A DNA stretch of 64,000 nucleotides from positions 176,468,882-176,532,881 of the forward strand of contig CM069433.1 in assembly GCA_035610365.1 (NCBI GenBank), given 5' to 3'. This stretch comes from Aquatica leii. Taxonomy: Eukaryota; Arthropoda; Insecta; Coleoptera; Lampyridae. How positions within the stretch are numbered: the first letter of the stretch is position 1; each line of letters starts with the position of its first letter. The notes beneath the pieces are model-generated. The model saw nothing but the letters and a program-made list of their open reading frames with translations, was not told where the DNA came from and did no database searches. The translations under genes were made by a program, and so were the position numbers. Shown here piece after piece: positions 22,633 to 32,985 of the stretch.

Positions 22633-23016
22633 CTGCTGCTGTTAATATTCGTTTTTTAGTGTAGTTACGTAATACGCAAAAGAAGCTCTAGAGCGGCAAA
22701 ATAAAAAGTAGAAATGCACATGAAACTAAATGTTCAAAGTCAATTATTACATTAGAACGAATATGCGACAAGTGGAAAAGTCATTTAAAAAATCTTGTAA
22801 TTTAGTTGAAATTGAAAAAAAAACTATGTTGAAGTTAACGACAAATTTAACAGATTTAGTAATAAATGTAGTACCAACATTATATATTTTTAACAAAATA
22901 ATGTAATTTTATAAAAGGTAACACAAAAAATAGTGTAGGTACGTTACTTTTTTCGTCCATTACGTAAGTACACTAACGAACGAATATCGACGTTTGCTAT
23001 GTTGGCATCACAAAAA
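22633..23016. mobile_element. MITE, second copy of the 18829 element
   Basis: Directly repeats 18860-19130 over about 300 bases (for example TGTAGTTACGTAAT, AATAAATGTAGTACCAA, GTAACACAAAAAATA). It keeps the right terminal inverted repeat, whose complement reads GTGATGCCAACATAGCAAACG then TCGATATTCGTTCGTTAGTG, matching the left end of the other copy; its own left end is shortened. Together the two copies define a MITE with inverted ends of about 55 bases. Confidence 0.6.
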
Positions 23017-24139
23017 ATTGCCACTTTTATTGGCAGGTAAATATGCTTTAATTTTCAAACAAATTGTTTTCTAAGCACAGAAATGTTGGGCAATGTTTCA
23101 CAACAAAACATAATTTTTAAAAAATCAGCAAAAACTAAATACGTTCGATTGTTTAATTTCAAATGATCAATCGCGCAAAAAAACCCTGTACGTATTTCGA
23201 TTAAGCAATGTAAAAAATATGTAGAATAATACTTTTCAATGCACACTTTAGTCACATTTTATATTTATTTATAACATAAATTGTTATAAATTTGACGTTG
23301 GGTAAAACTCGCCTACATATAAAATTTCTTATCTTACTTTCTAATATAACACGACAAAGTTATAAAATTTTTTGAAGACATTTATGTATTGCATAAAAAA
23401 ATATATCAACAAAAATGTTGTGGTTAAAAACATCGCACTGCGTGAGTATTTTTAGAATAACAACCTTAAAATAGGTCAAATATCGGTGTTACTTAAAAAT
23501 TCATTTAAAATCAGTTTTTGCACGTATACAATTATTTAATTTCGAATTTTAAAACCTACATAAACGAATAGTTTTTTTTATTCTGCAAATAGTATATGTT
23601 AAGCCAACTGAATATTTAATTCAAACATAATAGCGTTTTAACGGAAATTATATAATTTATTTTAAAAATTATCCTTCGAACAGCCTGACGTGGAAAATAA
23701 TGTGACTATAACAAATATACATAAAAATGACTAAAAAAATATGTAATTGTTGAGTATAGCTAACATGCAAATGTCTAATCGATTTAACATGTTACTGATA
23801 GTATTTTAAATACAATATATAATACCTACCTTTTTTTAGTTTACGTAATTTTACGTCACATTCTAAAATGTCCTTATATTTAATTATCATCAAAAAAAAT
23901 GTATTAGAGTTCATCGATTATCTTATGGACATTGAGCAGAATACAAAAAAGCTTTTGGTAGCAGCTATGTCCGCTATACAAAACAACCTAAAAATGTTGG
24001 TATTGTAACAATTTCAAATTTACGGTGACTTGTTACACGTTGTAAAAGTAAAAAGTAACATAAAGAAATCTATTTAAAAATTATTTTACGTTTGAGATTT
24101 GCACTTCGTCCAAATAAAGAAAAATCATGTTTCTATAAT
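23017..24139. other. AT-rich non-coding stretch
   Basis: No gene or element recognised. It ends with the ATAA duplicated by the Gypsy insertion. Confidence 0.5.
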
Positions 24140-24143
24140 ATAA
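24140..24143 (+). repeat. Target site duplication ATAA (left)
   Basis: ATAA immediately before the LTR, repeated at 28725-28728 after the other LTR. A 4-bp duplication fits Ty3/Gypsy integrase. Confidence 0.7.
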
Positions 24144-24634
24144 TGTTGCGAATTTTATTTATTAAAAACTTATTTATTTATAACGATTAAAACTACGTTT
24201 ACTTAATCTAGAAATATGTACACTTTTAAATTAACCGAACTAATGAAATCTAATAATATTTAATAAAAACACTTACACTATAATTTATGTATAACCGTTG
24301 TATAATACTATCACTAACACGAGATAAGATAACGTCCTCGGATAGCCTCACACTTGTTTGTTTACACTATTTATCACGTTCACGATTATTCTCGATTTAT
24401 TTATGTAGACACACGCGCGTGCTAATCACTTATTTATCTTCACTTGATTAATCTTCTTAATACTGCATGCATTCACATTCCAGCAATAACTGACCTACGA
24501 TTTCCATGTTCGGCATTTATAGACATCGGCGAATCCTTCTCGAATCCTTCTCGAACGTTCCCTACTTTTCGCTATATCTTCTAGACAGCTTCTAGAAGGC
24601 TCTTGCATTTGCAAGATATTTCTTGAATGTTTCA
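24144..24634 (-). repeat. 3' LTR of the macro-type Gypsy element
   Basis: 491 bases, TGTTGCGAATTT at the left end and TTGAATGTTTCA at the right. On the element's strand it begins TGAAACATTC. A TATA-like CTATAAATGCCG lies near 24520. It supplies the last part of the macro ORF. Confidence 0.95.
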
Positions 24635-25270
24635 CTGCCCCCTTCTTAGGACTGTTCTGTCCCAGAACAGGAGACTGGATGTGACACCGGTAAAAGGGAT
24701 CGTGGCGATAGCGGCAGCTTCCTCCATTTCGGCAACTTCCTTGACTATAAAAGTAACAGTCAATGGACTTTTCCTGACCCAATATTCTTTTTGGTTGGTA
24801 ACTACAGACCAACACTTGAATGCCTGTTCCTCGGAAGACGACCTCCAACATGTATCGAACTGTCCTCCAATTCAGTTGATCTAAGCCACAACCAAGCTTG
24901 GGTACTACCAATTTCTTAACATGATGGATCTCCATTTCTCTCTTGAGAGTCCATAATGTTCGCCACAGATCTTTGTATAACGGCTTGACACGTGAGTATT
25001 TCTTGGTGACCAAATAGAAAACGAAGCGTCCGTCACCACGTAGTCCTAAAACTGTTCCGACTGCCGGTTGCTGTCTTCGTAATTCATCTAGCTGCCCAAA
25101 AAAACCCAAACGACTGCAACCCCTCTGGACATGTCAAGGTCCTCGCTCACGCAATGTACGATGGCGTAATCTTTTTGTGTCTGGAACAGGTCTTGTTGTT
25201 CCTCGGTGGTAACTCCGAACCTAGCTTTTCCAGAACCTCCGTATAAGTTCATAAACTTTTCGAACTCCAT
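24495..25270 (-). CDS. Retroelement ORF3: OARD1/TARG1-like macro domain plus CCCH zinc finger (frameshifted)
   Basis: Macro domains of the OARD1/TARG1 family bind ADP-ribose and remove it from proteins. The first part (25270-25088) reads [22 protein letters not shown], the family's ADP-ribose-binding strand and loop. After a 4-base loss near 25095 the frame moves to 25109-24495: [46 protein letters not shown]. The Lys of VTKK (residue 36 of the second frame) and the Asp of GCGLD (residue 77) are 41 apart, exactly as the catalytic Lys84 and Asp125 of human TARG1. A C-X7-C-X5-C-X3-H finger (residues 118-136) follows. Residues after about 158 are encoded by the 3' LTR. The ATG (25270) overlaps the end of pol in another frame. 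The frameshift probably silences this copy. Confidence 0.85.
24635..24647 (-). other. Polypurine tract
   Basis: AAGAAGGGGGCAG on the minus strand directly before the 3' LTR; the standard plus-strand primer of LTR retroelements. It is inside the reading frame of the macro ORF. Confidence 0.75.
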
Positions 25271-27876
25271 TTCTTCGATTGGATTTCTGGTCTGCTACTT
25301 ATTACTCTGGTTCGGACCTGAACTTGCGGATTGTGGTTATCGCCAGCAAACGGGGCTAGACGATCGACGTGGACCACTTTTGGCTTGCCTCTGGGCGGTT
25401 TTCGGATGCGGTATATAACGTCGTTGATACGCTGCACGACTTCATAGGGGCCCTCCCATTGCCTTTGCAGCTTCGGCGACAAACCACGTCTCCTTTGAGG
25501 GTTATACAACCAGACCATATCGCCAGGTTGAAACCCACCATTTTGCGCCTTGACGTCATATCTTGTTTTCATCCTGTCGCTGGCAATTTGTGTATTTTTA
25601 CGGACCTCTTCATGTACTTCGTCTAACCTCTTGGCCAGCTTGCTGACGTAATCTTCTCCAGCAACTTCTTCTTCCGGTCTTCGCCCAAATTGAAGATCGC
25701 ATGGTAATCTTATCTCACGACCGAGCATGACACAGGATGGTGTTTGGCCTGTGCTTTCGTGAATGGATGATCGGTATGCCATTAAGAAAAGGTGCAAGTA
25801 TTGATCCCAGTCCCTTTGGTGTTCGGACACTACCTTGGCTAAGTACTTGCCCATTGTTCGATTCATCCGTTCAACCATGCCATCAGACTGAGGATGGAGA
25901 AGCGTTGTCCTAGTCTTTCTAATTCCTAACAGTCGGCAAACTTCTTGAAACAGCCCAGACTCAAAATTGCGGCCTTGATCGGAGTGTAATTCCAACGGAA
26001 CTCCAAACCGGCAGAAAAACTCCTTTACGAATACGTCTGCGACTGTAGCTGCTTCCTGATTGGGTATGGCGTAAGCCTCCGTCCATTTCGTGAAATAATC
26101 CATCGCCACCAGGATGTATTTATTTCCCGAATCGGATTCTGGGAACGGCCCTGCGATGTCAATCGCTACTCTTTCCAAAGGGCTTCCTACGTTGTATTGT
26201 TTCATGGGTGCTTTGCGCTTTCTCGCTGGACCATTTCCTGAAGCGCAGACTATGCATTTACGGCACCATTTCATGACGTCCTCTTTGCAGTTCATCCAGT
26301 AGAATCGTTCTCGCACTTTACCCAACGTCTTCTTAATGCCAAAGTGTCCTCCTGATGTCCCATCGTGGAGATGCTTCAACACTTCGGTCACCCTGCTCTT
26401 CGGCACTACTAGCTGTAGCCTGTTTCCCGTGCCCTCGGCACTTTCTAGGGACCGCTTAAGAAGACCGTCTTCTACTATCAAGGAGTCCCACGGCGCCCAG
26501 TACGCTTTGATATTTCTGCCCAAAGCACTCACTTCTTCCCAGGTTGGTCGTCGGCCGCTTTCTTTCCAGTCGAGGAGTTGTCTTATTTCAGGATCGTCTT
26601 CTTGTTCGCGACGTAACTGCTCAGGTTCCCACTCATTATCAACCATAGCAGTTCTCCGGAGACATTCGACTTTTTCTTCCAGTCGCGAACAATGGCTGCA
26701 GCCCGCCGGACATGGTCTTCTGGACAAGGCATCAGCGTTTCGATGACTGCTTCCGGCACGGTGTTCTGTGTCATAGTCATATTCTTGCAGTCTCTCGATC
26801 CATCTTGCCACTTGTCCTTCTGGGTTACGGAACTGCAGAAGCCATTTTAAAGCGGCGTGGTCTGTTCTCAGTAAAAATTTTCGTCCATACAAATACTTGT
26901 AGAAATGTTCGATGGACTTAACGACTGCTAACAGCTCCCTCCTAGTCACGCAATAATTCCTTTCTGGCCTGGACGCGATAACTTTTTCTTGTCCATCTTG
27001 AACTTGCGAAAGGACCGCGCCTATGGCCAGATTGCTTGCGTCGGTATCCAAAACAAACTTTCCATCTTCTCTTGGATAACTCAAAATCGGCGAAGTGACT
27101 AGGGCCTGTTTTAGTTTATTAAAAGAATTTTTGCAGTCTTTAATCCATCTAAAGTCTGCTTTTTCTTCGGTTAATTTTGTCAATGGTTTGGCAATATTGG
27201 CAAATCCGGGGACAAATCTTCTATAATAAGTGCACAACCCAAGGAAACTTCGGACCTGATGTTTGTCGATCGGTCTTGGCCATGCTTGCACTGCTCGGAT
27301 TTTGTCTGGGTCAGCCCTTACTCCATCTCTAGATACGACGTGGCCAAGGTATTGGACTTCCTTCTTAAATACGTGGCACTTCTTTGGGCTCAGTTTGAGG
27401 TTAGCCCCACGTAATCGCTGGAACACTTCCTTCAAGTTGTTCAAGTGCTCTTCAAACGACCTTCCAACCACGATCACGTCGTCCAAGTAAACCAAGCACG
27501 TCTTCCAAGACAATCCGCGCAAGATGGTCTCCATCAAACGCTCGAACGTTGCAGGAGCGTTACACAGGCCGAAGGGCATTACGGTGAACTGCCACAAACC
27601 AGTTCCGATCGTAAAAGCTGTTTTTTCACGATCCCTGAGTTCTAATTCTACCTGCCAGTATCCACTCTTTAAATCTAACGTAGAAAACCACTGGGATCCT
27701 GACAGGGTGTCTAGCGTATCGTCAATTCTGGGTAAAGGGTAGCTGTCCTTTTTGGTCACGTCGTTTAGCTGCCTGTAGTCTACGCAAAACCTCGTTGATC
27801 CATCCTTCTTCTTCACGAGTACCACTGGGGATGCCCATGGACTACTTGAAGGTTCAATCACGCCTTCTCTCTCCAT
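25249..27876 (-). CDS. Gypsy Pol: reverse transcriptase, RNase H, integrase
   Basis: 875 open codons for most of Pol. RT at about residues 1-190 with [33 protein letters not shown] and intact YLDD (130-133); RNase H at about 260-390 ([48 protein letters not shown]); integrase zinc domain near 500-545 (HLHDG...GGHFG...CRKCIVC), catalytic core with D (VAIDIAGPF), D (LHSDQGRNF) and E (DGMVERMNR), and a GPY/F-type C-terminus ([11 protein letters not shown]). Odd points: [12 protein letters not shown] lacks about seven residues that the second copy retains (KVIAYFSK...), an in-frame RNase H deletion. The true RT start lies upstream (TGDARPIRQHPRRLPLAKRE at about 27865-27965), one frame off. Confidence 0.97.
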   Translation of the reverse strand: MEREGVIEPSSSPWASPVVLVKKKDGSTRFCVDYRQLNDVTKKDSYPLPRIDDTLDTLSGSQWFSTLDLKSGYWQVELELRDREKTAFTIGTGLWQFTVMPFGLCNAPATFERLMETILRGLSWKTCLVYLDDVIVVGRSFEEHLNNLKEVFQRLRGANLKLSPKKCHVFKKEVQYLGHVVSRDGVRADPDKIRAVQAWPRPIDKHQVRSFLGLCTYYRRFVPGFANIAKPLTKLTEEKADFRWIKDCKNSFNKLKQALVTSPILSYPREDGKFVLDTDASNLAIGAVLSQVQDGQEKVIASRPERNYCVTRRELLAVVKSIEHFYKYLYGRKFLLRTDHAALKWLLQFRNPEGQVARWIERLQEYDYDTEHRAGSSHRNADALSRRPCPAGCSHCSRLEEKVECLRRTAMVDNEWEPEQLRREQEDDPEIRQLLDWKESGRRPTWEEVSALGRNIKAYWAPWDSLIVEDGLLKRSLESAEGTGNRLQLVVPKSRVTEVLKHLHDGTSGGHFGIKKTLGKVRERFYWMNCKEDVMKWCRKCIVCASGNGPARKRKAPMKQYNVGSPLERVAIDIAGPFPESDSGNKYILVAMDYFTKWTEAYAIPNQEAATVADVFVKEFFCRFGVPLELHSDQGRNFESGLFQEVCRLLGIRKTRTTLLHPQSDGMVERMNRTMGKYLAKVVSEHQRDWDQYLHLFLMAYRSSIHESTGQTPSCVMLGREIRLPCDLQFGRRPEEEVAGEDYVSKLAKRLDEVHEEVRKNTQIASDRMKTRYDVKAQNGGFQPGDMVWLYNPQRRRGLSPKLQRQWEGPYEVVQRINDVIYRIRKPPRGKPKVVHVDRLAPFAGDNHNPQVQVRTRVISSRPEIQSKKWSSKSL

Positions 27877-27965
27877 ATCCTAATTATTTGTTCGGCTTCT
27901 TCTCTTTTCGCCAAAGGAAGTCTGCGTGGATGTTGTCGTATCGGCCGAGCGTCTCCGGTATTAAT
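27877..27965 (-). pseudogene. N-terminal RT segment displaced by a frameshift
   Basis: The minus strand reads INTGDARPIRQHPRRLPLAK then REEAEQIIR, the conserved start of Gypsy RT, but runs into a stop after IWREKA because of a frameshift at about 27876. Upstream of 27965 the coding sequence stops abruptly in AT-rich leader, marking the gag-protease deletion joint. Confidence 0.8.
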
Positions 27966-28215
27966 TTTAAATATAACACGAATATAAAGTTTAAATACAC
28001 TACTTTTTAAAATGCAGTTTTTATATAACACAAAATTTAATAAGTATCCACTTAATAATATTAAACCACTAAAACGAATTTAAATAATATCGCGATCACG
28101 CACTTGTTAAAAGAAAAAGTTTAATAAACACTATATTAACTTTATAAATAAACACGCGTATCGTATCTCGAGCGATATTAAATTACTTAATGGTATTTAC
28201 ACTAATAAAAACGAA

Positions 28216-28231
28216 CCCGACACCGACACCA
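28216..28231 (-). other. Primer binding site
   Basis: The minus strand reads TGGTGTCGGTGTCGGG just inside the 5' LTR; a tRNA 3'-end complement. It almost matches the one at 16767-16783. Confidence 0.8.
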
Positions 28232-28233
28232 AA

Positions 28234-28724
28234 TGTTGCGAATTTTATTTATTAAAAACTTATTTATTTATAACGACTAAAACTACGTTTACTTAATCTA
28301 GAAATATGTACACTTTTAAATTAACCGAACTAATGAAATCTAATAATATTTAATAAAAACACTTACACTATAATTTATGTATAACCGTTGTATAATACTA
28401 TCACTAACACGTGATAAAATAACGTCCTCGGATAGCCTCACACTTGTTTGTTTACACTATTTATCACGTTCACGATTATTCTCGATTTATTTATGTAGAC
28501 ACACGCGCGTGCTAATCACTTATTTATCTTCACTTGATTAATCTTCTTAATACTGCATGCATTCACATTCCAGCAATAACTGACCTACGATTTCCATGTT
28601 CGGCATTTATAGACATCGGCGAATCCTTCTCGAATCCTTCTCGAACGTTCCCTACTTTTCGCTATATCTTCTAGACAGCTTCTAGAAGGCTCTTGCATTT
28701 GCAAGATATTTCTTGAATGTTTCA
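28234..28724 (-). repeat. 5' LTR of the macro-type Gypsy element
   Basis: 491 bases, identical to 24144-24634 except for three substitutions. Followed at 28725-28728 by the duplicated ATAA. Confidence 0.95.
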
Positions 28725-28989
28725 ATAAGAAAAGAAAAATAACTACACATACTGTGCGTTCACGATTCGTTTAAAATTCAGGTAATTATTTTATTGGTGA
28801 AACACGGTCTGACACCTCGATTAGTATTTTTGGTTGCGGATTTTTTAACATACGGAGATTATATACAGTGTGTTTGAACACCTTGTATATTAGGCCATTT
28901 TTGAATTGTACGGTTAATGTTGAACACTTTTTGTATGACATACAATGAGCCTTATTCTTGAATCGTTTGTTAAGGAAACGTATACGTAA
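28725..28989. other. Non-coding stretch
   Basis: Begins with the right ATAA duplication. No gene recognised. Confidence 0.4.
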
Positions 28990-29480
28990 TTTCTAAAATA
29001 GCGTACAGCAGTGGCAGAACACGTATGGAACCAAGGACACACGCTGAACTTTGACCAAACTAAAGTGTTGGCTAGAACTCCTTTCTACTTTCCCAGACTA
29101 ATCCGCGAAGCTGTGGAAATAGAAAAACATCCATGTAACATGAGCCGAGAAGACGGTTTAAGACTCAGCCAATCTTGGCTACCAGTATTATATCCTTTAA
29201 GACAAAGATCGACCTTCTTGAAAAGGACACAAACACTTACTCCGAGTAATAACGAAGGCAGTCAAACGGTAACGAAAAGATATCGTTCGTTAATCACGCT
29301 AATCGCTATTGGTATAAATATCGTCATTTACACTTGTTCTTTCAGTGACATTTACCACTCTGAAGATGCAAGCTGCAATGTCTTGCGAAACGTCAGTTTG
29401 TTTGGGTTCACGAACGACAATACGGCAAAGGCCAAGTTCTACTTCTTGTTTTGGCTCTCAAGAAGAGACTATGACAAAGC
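28990..29480 (+). pseudogene. Penelope-like element relic: end of the GIY-YIG endonuclease domain and pLTR
   Basis: AEHVWNQGHTLNFDQTKVLA, then RLIREAVEIEKHPCNMSRED and LRLSQSWLPVLYPLR, is the C-terminal end of the GIY-YIG endonuclease domain of Penelope-like elements (family motif pattern: AEH...GH...F..T..LAR...Y..R..REA.EI.KH). The catalytic GIY-YIG part is missing upstream. Downstream at 29340-29400 is a hammerhead-like terminal sequence as found in Penelope pLTRs. The element is truncated at the left. Confidence 0.75.
29360..29394 (+). ncRNA. Degenerate hammerhead-ribozyme-like motif of a Penelope pLTR
   Basis: CTGAAGATGCAAG, nine bases, CTTGCGAAACGTC: stem II is a perfect 5-bp GCAAG/CTTGC pair, followed by GAAA and then GTC. 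The first core box reads CTGAAGA where a hammerhead needs CTGATGA, so self-cleavage is unlikely. Penelope-like elements are known to carry hammerheads in their terminal repeats. Confidence 0.4.
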
Positions 29481-29561
29481 CTAAGTCTGGGTGTTTTACT
29501 ACGACGCGGTCTAAGCCGAAAGTCGCTTATAATCTTAAAGTTACTCATGTTATCTCACTTG

Positions 29562-29899
29562 AAACTTATGTATTGTGTGTTGCCGATACTTCCGGCGTTT
29601 ATGGATTGATATAATGTACCACAAAATTTCTGGCGCTCGTTGTTAATACCTAATCTACGTTATTAAATTAAAGTTGTTATACATACTTATCTTTTTCTTT
29701 TTTTGTAGTTACACGAAAACCAGTGTAATAAGGGTTAAGAACCTTATTTCGTTACAAGCTTGGATCTTCTGTCTTGATCGAAACAGAAGTTTTACTTAGA
29801 AAGATCTGGCGCTCTTTAAATTCTATTTTTTTAACCTCCCCTATCTCCGACTAGTATGAGTTGACCGTGCAAAGTTCGTAAGACCTATAGATTGTAACA
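29562..29899 (+). repeat. 5' LTR of a decayed Gypsy element
   Basis: Ends ATTGTAACA just before a primer binding site. Its first 115 bases (TATGTATTGTGTGTTGCCGA onward) recur at 32986-33100, which marks the truncated 3' LTR. Related to the LTR at 15345-15670. The left boundary is approximate. Confidence 0.6.
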
Positions 29900-29903
29900 A
29901 ATT

Positions 29904-29920
29904 TGGCACCCAACGTGGGG
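29904..29920 (+). other. Primer binding site TGGCACCCAACGTGGGG
   Basis: Close to the standard Gypsy/retroviral leader TGGCGCCCAACGTGGGG, four bases after the LTR end. Confidence 0.75.
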
Positions 29921-30219
29921 CTCGATTTTCTGTGCGCGATAATTTCTTCTAGTATTATTGATTCTTTTACATTTTCTTTGTCTTTCGTGGGTTCGATTTA
30001 CTTGAAGTTTGACTTCGCTTCTTTAGTTATTGTTGCAAAACTTGACCTTGGAGTTACTTTCTTAACTTTTCCTTCTTTGATTTTAGTGCTGTGGTTTGAC
30101 TTTATATTAGTAATTTACTTACTTTTCTTTTAATTGGAGTTTTAGCCAGACATGTATTAGCAGATTTCTGCTTTGGTTAGTTTCTTGTTTTAATTTTTAT
30201 TGTTTTTCATATGTATTAC

Positions 30220-30990
30220 TCAGATTCAAAAATGAACTTGTCTGATTGGAATATTACTTTCTCTGGTGAAGATCCGTCTGCGCTGATCGAGTTTCTTATT
30301 CGTATCGACGAGTTGTGTTTGTCGCGTGGAGTTTCTCAGCATTCACTTTCTCTTTCAGCTCCGGAAGTGTTCGGATAAAGTTCTTCTTGTGTTTAGAAGT
30401 AGACGACATACTTAACGTTCTTAGAATAAGGTTACTGCGATGTTGAAAACTGAATTTCTGCCTTTAGATTATGATGAACGGTTAATGGATACTATTCGTA
30501 ACCGAGTGATGAAACCTAAGGAATCTATTGGGATGTACGTTACTACTATGCGATATCTTTTTATGCAGTTGTTAGAACCAGTCTCGGAGAAGACGCAGCT
30601 TAAAATCATACGCCGCAACTTGACACCATTTTATCAATCTCAATTTGCACTGGTAGATATTACATCTTTTTCGCAATTGACATCCTTAGGCAAACGTTTG
30701 GAATCAAACCTTAACTCTTGTAATTCTTTTAACTTTTCGACATCTGAGAGAAGTAATCGACTTTTAGAACCATCTTTGGTTTATACAAATAAAACTGTTG
30801 CTTCCGCACCTTCGACTAATGTTGCTGGTTCTTTTCAAACTTCGTCGTTTCCTTCTTCTGCAACTACTCGTAAGTCTACTATTTGTGTTCACTGTCGTCC
30901 TACAGCCGAGAAACTTTTACGACCTATTCGTTCTTTAGCTTCTGTTCGTCAAAATTTTTTTTTTGGTTGCTAGGATTATTTGGCCTACTA
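30220..30990 (+). pseudogene. Gypsy gag relic
   Basis: Starts about 30231 with MNLSDWNITFSGEDPSALIE and FLIRIDELCLSRGVS, a capsid-start pattern of insect Gypsy elements, then breaks at a TAA near 30376 and resumes in 30440-30973 with LPLDYDERLMDTIRNRVMKP, ESIGMYVTTMRYLFMQLLEP and LKIIRRNLTPFYQ, the capsid C-terminal domain pattern. A Ser-rich tail with CVHC follows. At least one frameshift or stop lies between the halves. Confidence 0.6.
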
Positions 30991-31149
30991 CCAATTCTTG
31001 GTATTTAGGTCTAATTTCCAAAGTTTCTGCGTTTCCTCGACGGTACTCTCGTTGGTGTATTGTGGAAAGTCTTTTAAGTAAACGTGTACGTATCTCTTTG
31101 TTTGATTCTTGTGTGTGGAAATTAGTTGTTGCTTCGGACTAACGCAAGC

Positions 31150-31440
31150 AACTAATCCACGTTTAACATCTTCTATCTGAGCGTGAACACTGCAGTGTTA
31201 GGAGTACGTTGGAAGCTCTTCGGTGTCATTTCTGCTAGCCTCATATGAGACTTAAGATTGCTGAGTTTATACGTCACTGTTCTTGTTCGAACGCACAGCG
31301 AAATAATCCTATTAGGTTACGTTATGTTTTTCCAGGTACCATGAAGCCTTCCCACACTGTTGTCGCTACAAGGTCTACGCGTCTACATAAGGATTGTACT
31401 GTTTCTTGAGATGTAAAAGCCGCTGTTATTACTTTTACAC
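31150..31440 (+). pseudogene. Gypsy integrase zinc-domain relic
   Basis: A frame near 31190-31310 gives CSVRSTLEALRCHFC-stop-PHMRLKIAEFIRHC and CSNAQRNN, matching the HHCC zinc-binding segment of Gypsy integrase. RT and RNase H between gag and this point are deleted or unrecognisable. Belongs with the gag at 30220. Confidence 0.4.
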
Positions 31441-32985
31441 CTGGTCCTTCAGTCGCTTCTAATTATTCTTTGCTGTTTCCTTCTTCTAATCGTTCTGTTT
31501 TCTTTCATCGGCGTCGTAAGTGCTAGTTCACTTTTTGGGTTTTCAATCTGCGACTTTTGCTATTCTTCTGGTTTGTATTTTTTGGTTTTGGTGGTTCGAG
31601 TCGTTGGATACGTCGTCGGTATCTTTTTGGTTGTAGCTTGGATGCTACCCAGTTGTTCCTCTCATATTGCTATCACCGATATTCTTTTTTTTTTGCTTAA
31701 GTTTCTAGCACGTTTCCTTTTGTTTTATTTTTTTTCTCTCTTACTTCAGGACAGACTACCTTTCTGTCTGTATAGTTATATCCGCTGAGTCGGCCTTTTT
31801 GAGATTGGTAAGTCGTGTATATAATTCTCTTTTCACTTTTTTGATTTGGATTTTTCTTTTCTTGAGTTTCCTACCCAGCTTGTCGGTATTAAAGTCTTGT
31901 AGTATACTTTCCAATTTAAGACAGCAATTGGTACGCTTTCGTTCTATGACAAACTGATACATTTTCTTTTCTCTTTCTTTTTCTTTTTTTATATAGGGCG
32001 GTTGGATGGGCACCGTAGGGTGGTCTCTTTTTTGGGGTAAATTTCTATCTTCTTTTTTGCTTTCGTTTTGTTATCCATGCTTTTATCTTGCTGGGGGTGG
32101 GGGGGGGGGGATTCTGTTACGTGTTTAAATTTCATATTGTAATAGCCTGTATATTTATACCTTAAAGTTCCATTTCTATTTTCGATGCTCTCTAGGGAGT
32201 TTATTTTTACTTCATTTCCTGTCAAGACGTCAAACCGTCAACTACTTAAAGTCGTGCTTGTGATGGTATAACCTCTTAATTGGTTTTAATCTCATAACGT
32301 CGGTGTTAATGGAAATAAAATTATAATTTGAAATTTCTAATTTCTAGTAGTTTATTCATCACAGGGTAAGCATTTCTTATTAGTTTTTAGAATTTTTTGA
32401 TAATTTCCTTCTTAATTTGATAGCACGTCTTGTCACGTTTTGGCTGCATGTTTCAATGCATTATTGATCAATGAGAGGTTAATATCGTCAAATACCTTCA
32501 TGGAACGATTATAATTCTAGAAGGCCTACGTTCAAACTAAAAACGAAGTCTCGACAAGAACTTTTCTCTGAGATACTACTTATGCGTCAGTCCATTGGGA
32601 TACCAACTTTTACTTAATGTGTGCAACAGCATTCGATAATCGGGTTTTTGTGTCTAATCTCTTTTAGCACTAATTAACAATTTTGTAGATTTTTGCTTTC
32701 GTGAGTCATTGTGTTGACACGATTTGCTATTCAAGTATATTCCAGGTTGAATCAACGAGAAAAACGTTTTCTTCGGGCAAGTACTGGATTGTAGATAAGT
32801 TTTATTTAATTACTTTGTCGCTGTCAGCAAAGTCACTTACAGAATTTTGCTTGTTTTAACTTACACAATTACAGTAATTGTTTTAATACCATTTAGGTAT
32901 TTTCATTAATTATTTTGTGTATCGCTTGCTGTGAACCATAGATATTTGTCATGTAATTTTTCTTCGCTGACACCTTATGTATAAA
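31441..32985. other. Non-coding remainder of the Gypsy element
   Basis: Stop-filled, T-rich sequence with a G-run at 32098-32110. No domains recognised. Probably decayed internal element sequence between gag and the 3' LTR fragment. Confidence 0.35.

Larger units (their letters stand above)
24144..28724 (-). mobile_element. Young Ty3/Gypsy element with macro-domain third ORF, gag deleted
   Basis: 4.58 kb: LTR, leader with PBS, RT-RNase H-integrase ORF, macro+CCCH ORF, PPT, LTR. The two 491-bp LTRs differ at three positions that I can see (C/T near 28277, and T/A and A/G near 28411-28417), so insertion is recent. Only about 270 bases separate the 5' LTR from the first RT residues: gag and protease are missing through an internal deletion, so the copy must have been mobilised with Gag supplied in trans, or the deletion followed insertion. 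A decayed relative with the same layout is at 43392-45360. Confidence 0.95.

Noticed and set aside
25369..28010. Numerous plus-strand frames of 60-136 codons
   Set aside because: Shadows of the long minus-strand Gypsy pol ORF, which has all catalytic motifs.
29903..30133. 76-codon hydrophobic frame starting inside the primer binding site
   Set aside because: Located in the LTR-element leader before gag; no ATG context or domain; probably chance.
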